Source: Bacteroidales bacterium UBA4621 (GTDB lineage: Bacteria; Bacteroidota; Bacteroidia; Bacteroidales; Paludibacteraceae). From it: a DNA stretch of 15,587 nt. The stretch is taken from assembly GCA_002387325.1 (NCBI GenBank), contig DGIN01000040.1, positions 1 to 15,587 on the forward strand. The letters are read 5' to 3'. A model generated the notes under the pieces. It was not told the DNA's origin, did not search any database, and worked only from the letters and a program-made list of their open reading frames with translations. Below are positions 7,091 through 14,318 of the stretch, one piece after another (positions within the stretch are counted from its first letter, which is position 1; the number at the start of each line of letters is the position of its first letter). A program made the position numbers and the translations under genes.

Positions 7091-7465
7091 CTATTGACGT
7101 ATTGAGACGAGTATGCCGGTTCATCGCTTGGAAAAGAGGAAGGAAACACTTGTGTTTACCCCTCACCAAGAGGAAAGTCCGGGCAGCACAGAGCAACCAT
7201 AGCGGCTAACGACCGTCAGGCAGAAATGGCTGGTCACTGGTACAGAGACGAGTTCTCGTTGAAGATTTTTCCCGACGAGAGGTGAAACGACTATACTATG
7301 GGCTGCAATTCCATGTAAACCGATGTTTGAGCGTGGCTCGCGCAAATCGGAGGGTAGGAAGCGAGAGAAGCACGTAGCAATACGTTGCTCGAGATTAATG
7401 ATGAACACCGATTGTTTTTCGGCACAGAACCCGGCTTATAGGCATACTTGCTCAATACGTCATAG
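7091..7465 (+). ncRNA. rnpB: RNase P RNA, bacterial type A-like
   Basis: This is the catalytic RNA that trims the 5' leader from precursor tRNAs. The most conserved blocks are present: AGAGGAAAGTCCGGGC at 7169-7184 with GCACAGAGCAAC just after, and ACAGAACCCGGCTTAT at 7424-7439, which together form the P4 core. The ends are set by the P1 helix: AGTATGCC near 7110-7117 pairs with GGCATACT at 7441-7448. Pairing continues outward as GACGTATTGAG (7096-7106) with CTCAATACGTC (7451-7461), and four more pairs beyond a bulge. It lies 42 nt after tRNA-Gly and 31 nt before the YihY gene, with no separate promoter seen. Exact mature ends could be some bases shorter. Confidence 0.92.
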
Positions 7466-7496
7466 TCCCATAAACTCCTATAGCGAAGCGGTCTGA

Positions 7497-8813
7497 ATGG
7501 CATACTTTCGCCAAATACGCGATTTCTTGCGTTACGATGTATGGCGTCGTACCAATGCAGAACTAACCGGTCGGGGCAAACGTCTCGGTTATCAATGTTT
7601 GCGAACCGTCGTTTTGGTTGTACGTGGTTTTACATCCAAAAATCTGAATGTCCGCGCCAACAGTCTCACCTACTCTCTTGTTTTTGCCATTATTCCTATA
7701 CTGGCAATGATTCTTGCCGTAGCGAAAGGGTTCGGAGTCGCAGACCTTATTCAGCAGCAACTCAATGACTCGTTTCTTGGTGAAACCAACCTTGTGCCAA
7801 CTATTATGGCTATGGTGGAGCGATACCTTGATACCGCACAAGGAGGGATTTTTCTGGGTATCGGTCTGCTGATCCTGTTATGGGCGGTCTATTCGTTTTT
7901 CCGTAATGCAGAATCGGCTTTCAATGAAATTTGGAATGTGAAGCAGTCGCGTTCCGTTATCCGTCAACTCACCACGTACATCGCTATTGTGGTACTTATA
8001 CCTATCTTGGTTGTTGTTACATCCGGTATGAGCATATTTGTCAACTCCACGGTGGTTGCCGCTCTCCACAATATCGCTTTTTTTGCACAAATCAAAACCG
8101 GTTTGGTGCGATTGTTTCAGTTCATTATCTGTTGGGCATTATTCACGTGGATGTATATTGCCATTCCGAATACCAAAGTACATTTTAGCAGTGCACTCAT
8201 TCCCGGCATACTCATTGGGACGCTATTCCAACTGCTGCAGATGCTCTCGGTCTATATCATCGTTTTCCTTTCCCGTACCAACATTGTTTATGGTGCTTTC
8301 GCCACACTGCCAATCCTGCTCACATGGTTGCAATGGACGTGTCTGCTTATACTCATCGGAGCAGAAATATCATTTGCCATACAGAACAACGAACTATTTG
8401 AGTATCAGGACGATGTAGAACGTATGTCGCGACGCTACAAGGATTTTATCACCCTGTATCTGTTGTCTGTTATCATCCACCGCTTCGAACACGACGAGAC
8501 ACCGCTTACAGCCCACGAATTGGCTATGCAGAACCGCTTGCCGTTGCGTTTGGTTAATCAACTGCTATCCCGTTTGGTTGAGACACAACTTCTGCGCGAA
8601 ATATATATTGAAAACAAAGAAGATAAGACTTTTCAGCCGGCATTGGATACACACCTTATTACGGTCGGAATGGTCTTCGACCGCATAGACCGGCAAGGAA
8701 CAGAGGATTTCCTTCAGTCCACCCCACCCGAGATGCAAGCCTTTTGGCAGCATTTCCTACAACTGAAAAGCGAACATAATACACTCAACCGCATACAGGT
8801 GAATGAGATTTAG
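7497..8813 (+). CDS. YihY/BrkB-family inner-membrane protein with winged-helix-like C-terminal tail
   Basis: This 438-residue protein matches the YihY/BrkB family (once misnamed RNase BN), multi-pass membrane proteins of uncertain function. The family signature ANSLTYSLVFAIIPILAMILAVAKGFG lies at 54-80. About six membrane segments are visible, at roughly 57-80, 117-135, 161-182, 205-223, 232-257 and 272-294, with the conserved FNEIWNVKQSRS loop at 142-153. The last 140 residues are soluble. Residues 335-385 (LTAHELAMQNRLPLRLVNQLLSRLVETQLLREI) look like an Rrf2-type winged helix. The start ATG follows directly on rnpB with no promoter seen, so the gene is probably transcribed through from the tRNA/rnpB promoter or from one inside rnpB. 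The family call is firm; any transport or regulatory role is unknown. Confidence 0.87.
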   Translation: MAYFRQIRDFLRYDVWRRTNAELTGRGKRLGYQCLRTVVLVVRGFTSKNLNVRANSLTYSLVFAIIPILAMILAVAKGFGVADLIQQQLNDSFLGETNLVPTIMAMVERYLDTAQGGIFLGIGLLILLWAVYSFFRNAESAFNEIWNVKQSRSVIRQLTTYIAIVVLIPILVVVTSGMSIFVNSTVVAALHNIAFFAQIKTGLVRLFQFIICWALFTWMYIAIPNTKVHFSSALIPGILIGTLFQLLQMLSVYIIVFLSRTNIVYGAFATLPILLTWLQWTCLLILIGAEISFAIQNNELFEYQDDVERMSRRYKDFITLYLLSVIIHRFEHDETPLTAHELAMQNRLPLRLVNQLLSRLVETQLLREIYIENKEDKTFQPALDTHLITVGMVFDRIDRQGTEDFLQSTPPEMQAFWQHFLQLKSEHNTLNRIQVNEI

Positions 8814-8847
8814 AACCCGCACTCTGTTTGCTGTCGGATTGCTCCAA

Positions 8848-8880
8848 CCTATAAGCATCCTATAACAATCCTATAACAAA
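8848..8880. repeat. 11-bp tandem array upstream of the amylase gene
   Basis: Three exact 11-bp units, CCTATAAGCAT, CCTATAACAAT and CCTATAACAAA, run in series, 28 bases before the amylase start. Read on the minus strand they give GTTATAGG cores, the same as in the array at 3545-3599, in the opposite orientation. No TAnnTTTG promoter is visible in this gap. Confidence 0.75.
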
Positions 8881-8908
8881 TCAACACACTGTTTTAATAT
8901 AACAAACC

Positions 8909-10750
8909 ATGAGACATAAACTCTTATTTTTATCCCTTTTGCTTTGCGCCACGCTATGCGCAACCCCGAAAATCACTCGCGTAGAGCCGCTCTGTTGGTG
9001 GACGGATATGCACCAGCCGCTGACACTGATGTTCTACGGTGAAGATCTGCAAGATGCCACCGTCTCCATACAGGAACTGGCAGCAGGACGTGTGATGCGC
9101 GGGCAATGTCTCGGACTTGTTCCCGTCGCACAGCACAATGCCGAAAGCAAAAACTATCTCTTTGTGGATATGGACGTACGCCAAGCGGGTACATATCGCA
9201 TTACCCTGCGAAAAGGCAATCGACGAACAACCTGCGACTATACTATTCACAACCGCCGTGAAGGCAGCCGCGAGCGTCAGTCGTTCACCGCTGCCGATGT
9301 CGTGTATCTCATTATGTCAGACCGCTTTGTAGACGGAGACTCTACCAATAATTCCACCCCTGACACGCGCGAGAAGGCGGACAAACAAAACGTACACGGT
9401 CGCTTCGGAGGGGATATTCAGGGAATCATCAACCAACTCGGACATATATCCTCTCTCGGTGCCACCGCTATCTGGCCTACCCCGCTGCTGCTGGACGATG
9501 AAGCAGCATGGTCATACCACGGTTACGCCTGCTCGGATTACTATCATATCGACCCGCGTTTCGGCTCCAACGAACTCTATCGCCAAATGGTGGATTCTGC
9601 ACACGCACACAACATCAAAGTGCTGATGGATATGGTACCTAACCATTGCGGGGGAGCGCATTGGTGGATGAAAGACCTGCCTTACCGCAACTGGATTAAC
9701 CAATTCGATGACTTTACCCGCACAAACAATGTATTCTCTGCCAACTACGACATCAATGCTTCCGAGTACGACCGCCTGCTATCCAACCGTGGCTGGTTCG
9801 ACTACCCTATGCCCGATATGAACCTTGAGAACCCCGACCTGCTCCGATATTTCCAGCAGTGGGCTATCTGGTGGATTGAGTATGCCGACCTTGACGGACT
9901 GCGCGTGGATACATACCCTTACATAGAGAAAATACCTGCTTCGGAGTGGATTAAAGCCATTCGAAACGAATACCCGGACATCAATATCGTAGGCGAGTGC
10001 TGGACACGTCCTGCTTCGGCGGTGGCTTACTGGCAATCAGGTACCGACAACAAGGATGGATTTGACAGCCATCTCCCTTCGGTGATGGACTTCCCAACCA
10101 ACGAGGCTATCCGTCAGGCACTTGGAGGAAACGACAACGGTTGGGGAGGCGGACTGACACGTGTCTATGACGCGCTCGCACAAGACTACCTCTATGCCGA
10201 TGTGTACAACCTGCTGATCTTCCTTGACAACCACGATATGGATCGTATTGGTGACGTGGTAAAAGACAAAGACCCGCGCCGGACCAAACTGGCGTATGCC
10301 CTGCTTGCCACTATGCGCGGTATTCCGCAAGTCTTCGCCGGAGACGAATATAATATGCATTCTGCAGATATGTCTCTCGGACACTCCACCCTGCGTATGC
10401 CGCTTCCGCTGCCTGACCAACTCACAGAAGGACAACGCGATATGTTCAACTACCAGAGCCGCCTGCTCCAATGGCGTAAGTCCGAACCGGTCATTCATAC
10501 AGGTCGCACTATGCATTTCCTTAGTCGGGACAACACCTACGCTTTCTTCCGCTATAATGATGAGGAAGCTGTCTTTGTCTTTGCCAATGCAAGTGAGGAA
10601 CCGCGTACCATTCCTACCGATCACTATGCTGAGATACTCAGGCGGTATAATCCTGCCGGTACAGATGTATTAACCGGCAAGACGATAGACCTGTCTGACA
10701 ACTTGCAAATACAACCGCTATCCGCATTGATTGTCAAACTGCACAAATAA
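8909..10750 (+). CDS. Secreted GH13 neopullulanase/cyclomaltodextrinase, SusA-like
   Basis: A 613-residue alpha-amylase-family enzyme that should hydrolyse alpha-1,4 bonds in maltooligosaccharides, cyclodextrins or pullulan, probably in the periplasm. The signal peptide is residues 1-18. An Ig-like N-terminal domain (about 22-115, KITRVEPLCWWTDM at its start) is followed by the GH13 barrel (about 128-510) and a C-terminal beta domain (about 525-612). All catalytic regions are intact: DMVPNH at 241-246, GLRVDTYPY with nucleophile D334, VGECW with acid/base E363, and FLDNHD with the third carboxylate D443. Length and domain order match cyclomaltodextrinase-type proteins such as Bacteroides SusA (about 617 residues). 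There is no susC, susD or susR nearby, so the gene stands apart from any polysaccharide-utilisation locus within this window. An 11-bp repeat array precedes it and a bidirectional terminator lies 360 bp downstream. Confidence 0.9.
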   Translation: MRHKLLFLSLLLCATLCATPKITRVEPLCWWTDMHQPLTLMFYGEDLQDATVSIQELAAGRVMRGQCLGLVPVAQHNAESKNYLFVDMDVRQAGTYRITLRKGNRRTTCDYTIHNRREGSRERQSFTAADVVYLIMSDRFVDGDSTNNSTPDTREKADKQNVHGRFGGDIQGIINQLGHISSLGATAIWPTPLLLDDEAAWSYHGYACSDYYHIDPRFGSNELYRQMVDSAHAHNIKVLMDMVPNHCGGAHWWMKDLPYRNWINQFDDFTRTNNVFSANYDINASEYDRLLSNRGWFDYPMPDMNLENPDLLRYFQQWAIWWIEYADLDGLRVDTYPYIEKIPASEWIKAIRNEYPDINIVGECWTRPASAVAYWQSGTDNKDGFDSHLPSVMDFPTNEAIRQALGGNDNGWGGGLTRVYDALAQDYLYADVYNLLIFLDNHDMDRIGDVVKDKDPRRTKLAYALLATMRGIPQVFAGDEYNMHSADMSLGHSTLRMPLPLPDQLTEGQRDMFNYQSRLLQWRKSEPVIHTGRTMHFLSRDNTYAFFRYNDEEAVFVFANASEEPRTIPTDHYAEILRRYNPAGTDVLTGKTIDLSDNLQIQPLSALIVKLHK

Positions 10751-11113
10751 ATTGGTTTTAATAAAACATACCGTATAGTCGGGGACGCGGACGCCCGCGC
10801 CCGGTTTGCCACAAACCGTATGACGATATTACGCTTATGGAGACAACGCGTCCCGCATCGTTATCGGCTTTGCCGAACTGCAGATACGTTTCATGATGTC
10901 TTTTGGTCGGCACTCGGATGCTGTTTTTGAGGACTATTAGCCCGTTTTTTCATTGTTCCTTCACTATGTTGATGCGGTTGTCCCTCTCACAAATAGGCAC
11001 CCATATTAGGAATCCATACACTCCGTATAGCGGCATCGGGTTATTAACGGGTTATTAACGAGTTATTAACGGGTTGTTATAGGTAGGTTATAGGGACATT
11101 AATAATACGATAT
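10751..11113. other. Convergent intergenic region without a credible gene
   Basis: No convincing coding frame is present. Just after the amylase stop, around 10780-10803, is a GC-rich patch made of repeated GGACGC / CGCCCG motifs. It is followed by a small hairpin, CGGTTT (10802-10807) with AAACCG (10813-10818). The middle part to about 11030 shows nothing I can name. The right end holds the 11-bp array listed separately. Confidence 0.5.
11038..11092. repeat. 11-bp tandem array between convergent genes
   Basis: Five consecutive 11-bp units: GGGTTATTAAC twice, GAGTTATTAAC, GGGTTGTTATA and GGTAGGTTATA. The first three are a TTATTAAC type and the last two turn into the TTATAGG type seen at 3545-3599 and 8848-8880. 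This joins the two sequence variants in a single array. Confidence 0.8.
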
Positions 11114-11160
11114 AAAAAAACTGCCGGACAATAATGCTTGTCTGGCAGTTTCTTTTGTTT
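11114..11160. terminator. Strong bidirectional intrinsic terminator
   Basis: AAACTGCCGGACA (11118-11130) pairs with TGTCTGGCAGTTT (11139-11151) over 13 positions with one mismatch and an 8-nt loop. A T-rich tail (TTTCTTTTGTTT) follows on the plus strand, and seven A (11114-11120) give a T-run on the minus strand. It can end both the plus-strand amylase transcript and the minus-strand nuclease operon. Confidence 0.9.
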
Positions 11161-11200
11161 GATTATATTACATGCGTAAAAGATCTGTTTGATTAATGCG

Positions 11201-12799
11201 TTATGGCACGAGGATTTTCTGCACCTGCGTACCATTGAGTAGAATATACACACCCGCAGACAAATAATCTTTCTGCGGGGTTACGTCCTGCCCCATAAGC
11301 GTAAATACACGGGTAGCAGCGTCCGAAATACAAATCTCTGTACGTACATTTTCTATGGCATCCGTCTGCGATTTGCAAACAGAGGTCAGCCCCGCATTGT
11401 CAATCTCCCAATAGTTGGCAATTGTACCATTAGGTGCAGTATAGCGGAAAGCAAAGCGGAAGTTCGCTTTCAGATATTCCGCAGGAATGGTCAACGTGTT
11501 GTTGGTATAACTCTTGATTGCCCAATTAGGGATTTGTATTTGCGTCCACATAGCCTCATCAGGCGTATCGCCGTCGGTGTAACTATTTGTGTACCAAAGG
11601 GTTTGGTACTGCTCATACAAACCGTCGGAGTTGTCAAAATACAGGTTATGGCGGAAAGTAAGCGTAGCACTTTCGGCGTCCGAAAGGTCAAAAGCGGGCG
11701 AAACCAGCCAGTTGTCCATCTCGCCCGATTTCTGATAACCGTTGATTTTAACACCGTACTTGCTATCAGGCAACCACGACACAACGCCTTTTACTTTCAT
11801 TTCCGTAAAATCACCCAACCCTGTTTTGAAATCCTGTGCAAAGGTGATATTGCAGTCACCGGGTTGCGGGTCTGGCGGGACGATGAAACCGACACCAAGA
11901 TTGAATGCCACCAAATACGGGTCATGGTCGGAATATTTAACCGAACTGCTGCCTGTAGTATTTACATTATATACCCCGGCACCAGTGATTTGCTCCGCCA
12001 TAGTAGAGTTGGCAAACACATGGTCGATGAGCGATTTGGTACCACTATAAATATGCGAATATGCCGAGGAGTTGTATTTCACGATCTGCTCTTCGTAACC
12101 CGCATTGAGGAGGTAAGACAACGGGCTTTCAGATATGGTACAATTGAGGTCGCCCATAATCAGAATGTCTGGGTCGATACTCACACGTGAGAGGGCGTTC
12201 ACAAGGTCGGAAGCGTTTTTTTCACGTTTAGACTCACCTGCATCAGCGGTATTGTCTTTTGCCTTAAAATGGTTCATAGACAGTACGAAACGCTCCCCCG
12301 TACTCAGTTCCTCAAACGCTTGCAGACGCATTGTGTTGTTGTAGTACATCTGGGTAGAAGTGGTGGTATTGCTGCCGACGGGTTTGACCTTGTCTATGCG
12401 ATACATATAGCCCGATTTGATGTAGGTGGCGTCGGCAGAAAGACCATCTTTGACATAAGTATAGACCTGTTTGCCGGCATCTTTATTCATAGCCACGGAC
12501 AGATAGCCAAGTACGGAGTCGTTGACCTCCAACTCGTTGAACACATAGATGTCGGCATCTATGTCGCGCAAGGCATTGACCATCTTGCGCGTCTTTGTCT
12601 CCAAGGCGGACGGGGTTCGTGCGTCCGACCGGTCGGCCTCATAATTGACCACAAAATAATTGCGTGCGTTCTGCCCGCAAACGACCAGACGCCCGTTACC
12701 GACATTGGGAACAGAAGCCCGCATGTCTGCCCAAACGGCAGGAACGGCGAGCCATACCAACAGCCCGATTGCCAGGCGTTGTAAAACGTTTTTCTTCAT
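11201..12799 (-). CDS. Secreted endonuclease/exonuclease/phosphatase-family protein with T9SS sorting tail
   Basis: Counted from ATG 12799 the protein has 532 residues. This start gives a clean signal peptide (MKKNVLQRLAIGLLVWLAVPAVWA); an upstream ATG at 12823 would add eight hydrophobic residues and is less likely. Residues about 35-305 form an EEP (exonuclease III/DNase I-like) domain. Its metal and catalytic residues are visible: NELEV with E89, MNHF with H177, GDLN with D217 and N219, SDHDPY with D291 and H292. Extracellular DNases and phosphodiesterases of this fold cut nucleic acids or other phosphodiesters; the substrate here is not determined. Residues about 315-475 resemble a choice-of-anchor J/cleaved-adhesin beta-sandwich (WLVSPAFDLSDAESATLTFRH, WEIDNAGLTS). 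The last 50 residues (RVFTLMGQDVT, LSAGVYIL, KILV) look like a type A T9SS sorting domain, predicting outer-membrane export and surface attachment. It is the last gene of the minus-strand group. Confidence 0.82.
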   Translation of the reverse strand: MKKNVLQRLAIGLLVWLAVPAVWADMRASVPNVGNGRLVVCGQNARNYFVVNYEADRSDARTPSALETKTRKMVNALRDIDADIYVFNELEVNDSVLGYLSVAMNKDAGKQVYTYVKDGLSADATYIKSGYMYRIDKVKPVGSNTTTSTQMYYNNTMRLQAFEELSTGERFVLSMNHFKAKDNTADAGESKREKNASDLVNALSRVSIDPDILIMGDLNCTISESPLSYLLNAGYEEQIVKYNSSAYSHIYSGTKSLIDHVFANSTMAEQITGAGVYNVNTTGSSSVKYSDHDPYLVAFNLGVGFIVPPDPQPGDCNITFAQDFKTGLGDFTEMKVKGVVSWLPDSKYGVKINGYQKSGEMDNWLVSPAFDLSDAESATLTFRHNLYFDNSDGLYEQYQTLWYTNSYTDGDTPDEAMWTQIQIPNWAIKSYTNNTLTIPAEYLKANFRFAFRYTAPNGTIANYWEIDNAGLTSVCKSQTDAIENVRTEICISDAATRVFTLMGQDVTPQKDYLSAGVYILLNGTQVQKILVP

Positions 12800-12814
12800 A
12801 AATATCAGTTTTAA

Positions 12815-12840
12815 TGCCACCACACAAATTGCCGGTGGCA
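12815..12840 (-). terminator. Hairpin between lpd and the nuclease gene
   Basis: TGCCACC (12815-12821) and GGTGGCA (12834-12840) form a perfect 7-bp stem with a 12-nt loop. The tail on the minus strand is TTAAAACTG, which lacks a real T-run. It may weakly end the lpd transcript or set a processing point; the nuclease gene begins 15 bases further on. Confidence 0.35.
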
Positions 12841-12854
12841 GGTTTGGTTACAAG

Positions 12855-14225
12855 TTAGAGTACCTCTTTGAGTATCTCGCTGACGGTGGGGTGCGGGAAG
12901 ACTACCTGTTGCATCTCGCTCACAGTGTAGCCCATACGGACGGCAAAAGAGGCTGCCGAAATGAACTCAGAACAGGGGTTGCCTATCAGATGCACACCGA
13001 GAATGGTCTGGTTGCGCTTGTCCACAATCATCTTGCAAAGCCCCGTTTCGCCCTCGTTCTCCGCGACAAAGCGTCCGGAGTAGGTCATCGGCAGTTTGTG
13101 GATTTCATACATACCCTGCACTTCCTCTGCCGTTTTGCCCTCCATATCTTGGTAGAATTGGCTCACCTCTTTTTCGGTCATACCCACCGAAGCAATCTCG
13201 GGATTGGTATAGACCACGCTCGGAATGGCGTTGTAGGCAATACGCTGCAGCGGTATCTGCTTGAGCATACGCCCGACAGCCACCTCCGCCTGACGGCTTG
13301 CCACGTGCGCTAGCATAATCTTGCCTGTTACATCGCCTGCGGCATAGACATTCTTGAGGTTGGTCTTCATAAAATCGTCCACTACAATACCGCCGCGGTG
13401 CAGTTCGATGTCGTTGAGGGCATCCAAGCCCTGTAAGTTGGCACGCCGCCCGACCGAGACAAGGATATGCTCCGCCTCGTATTCGCCGTTGGTGGTCAGT
13501 ACCTTGGTATCCTGTATCTCTGTAACTTTGGTATCAGTAAGAATGGTAATGCCCGCCTTTTTGTATTTCTCCAGCAGGATAGCAACCACTTCTTGATCAA
13601 GGTTCGGCAGGATAGTCGGCATTGCCTCTATGACCGTAACGGGTACGCCCAACTCGTGGTAGAGCGTGGCAAACTCCATACCGATGACGCCACCGCCCAC
13701 GATAATCATTGACTGCGGCAGAGTAGTAGCCGCCAATGCATCGGTGGAATCCCACACGGCAGGATTGTCTTTCAGTCCGGGAATAGGCGGAACAAAATTG
13801 GTAGAACCGGTACAGATGAGCAGGTTCTCCGCCTCGTAGGTCTCCCCGTTGCAAGCGATAACCACTTTCTCGTCAGTACGGCTGACAATAGTAGCCGCCC
13901 CGTTGACCACCCGGCAATGCCCGTTGTTGAGACGCTGCTTGATACCCGCCACCAACTTGCGCACCACTTTTGTCTTGCGCTGTGCGATTTTTGTATAGTC
14001 GAATGAGACATTCTCCGCTGTTACGCCATACTTCGCCGTATTTTGTGCATTATAGTACTGTTTGGCACTATAAAGCAGAGTCTTGGTCGGGATACAGCCC
14101 ACGTTGAGGCACGTGCCACCGAGGGCGTTCTGCTCAAAGAGCACCACATCCTTACCTGCCTTCGAGGCTTTCTCCGCTGCCGTGTACCCCGCAGGGCCAC
14201 CGCCGATAATTGCAAGAAAATTCAT
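12855..14225 (-). CDS. lpdA: Dihydrolipoamide dehydrogenase (E3)
   Basis: This 456-residue flavoprotein reoxidises dihydrolipoyl groups of 2-oxoacid dehydrogenase complexes or the glycine cleavage H protein, passing electrons through FAD to NAD+ in the cytoplasm. The start at 14225 gives MNFLAIIGGGPAGYTAAEKA, the usual beginning of the family; an ATG at 14249 would add eight residues. The FAD dinucleotide fold is GGGPAGY. The redox-active disulfide is C39/C44 in GGTCLNVGCIPTK. The NAD-binding fold is IIVGGGVIGMEFA, the second FAD motif is VYAAGDVTG, and the active-site base is the His of FPHPTVSE near the C-terminus. All parts are intact and length is normal. No E1, E2 or lipoate genes adjoin it, so the complex it serves cannot be told from context. 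It lies about 90 bases after the MFS gene on the same strand. Confidence 0.92.
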   Translation of the reverse strand: MNFLAIIGGGPAGYTAAEKASKAGKDVVLFEQNALGGTCLNVGCIPTKTLLYSAKQYYNAQNTAKYGVTAENVSFDYTKIAQRKTKVVRKLVAGIKQRLNNGHCRVVNGAATIVSRTDEKVVIACNGETYEAENLLICTGSTNFVPPIPGLKDNPAVWDSTDALAATTLPQSMIIVGGGVIGMEFATLYHELGVPVTVIEAMPTILPNLDQEVVAILLEKYKKAGITILTDTKVTEIQDTKVLTTNGEYEAEHILVSVGRRANLQGLDALNDIELHRGGIVVDDFMKTNLKNVYAAGDVTGKIMLAHVASRQAEVAVGRMLKQIPLQRIAYNAIPSVVYTNPEIASVGMTEKEVSQFYQDMEGKTAEEVQGMYEIHKLPMTYSGRFVAENEGETGLCKMIVDKRNQTILGVHLIGNPCSEFISAASFAVRMGYTVSEMQQVVFPHPTVSEILKEVL

Positions 14226-14267
14226 AGTATCTGATTTTGTTGTTTCCATAAAATGTCGATTATTTCT

Positions 14268-14299
14268 CCATTAAACGCCATTAAAGTGCCATTAAAGTT
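14268..14299. repeat. 11-bp tandem array between the MFS and lpd genes
   Basis: CCATTAAACG (10 bp), CCATTAAAGTG (11 bp) and CCATTAAAGTT (11 bp) follow in series in the short gap between the MFS stop and the lpd start. On the minus strand each unit reads TTTAATGG. The core differs from the TTATAGG and TTATTAAC arrays, but the period and intergenic setting agree. Confidence 0.65.
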
Positions 14300-14318
14300 C
14301 TCCGACCATATAATTTTC

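Noticed and set aside
7091..8813. rnpB next to YihY as an RNA-processing module
   Set aside because: YihY was once called RNase BN, but that assignment was an error for this family; the adjacency is not evidence for a shared RNase role.
10037..10624. 195-codon minus-strand open frame opposite the amylase
   Set aside because: It is a shadow of the GH13 catalytic region with no promoter or recognisable domain.
12797..12828. Promoter (TTTG, 20 bases, TATTTATG on the minus strand) for the nuclease gene
   Set aside because: The -7-like box overlaps the start codon, so transcription would begin inside the gene.
12660..13313. 217-codon plus-strand open frame across the lpdA/nuclease boundary
   Set aside because: It is antisense to two well supported genes and has no family resemblance.
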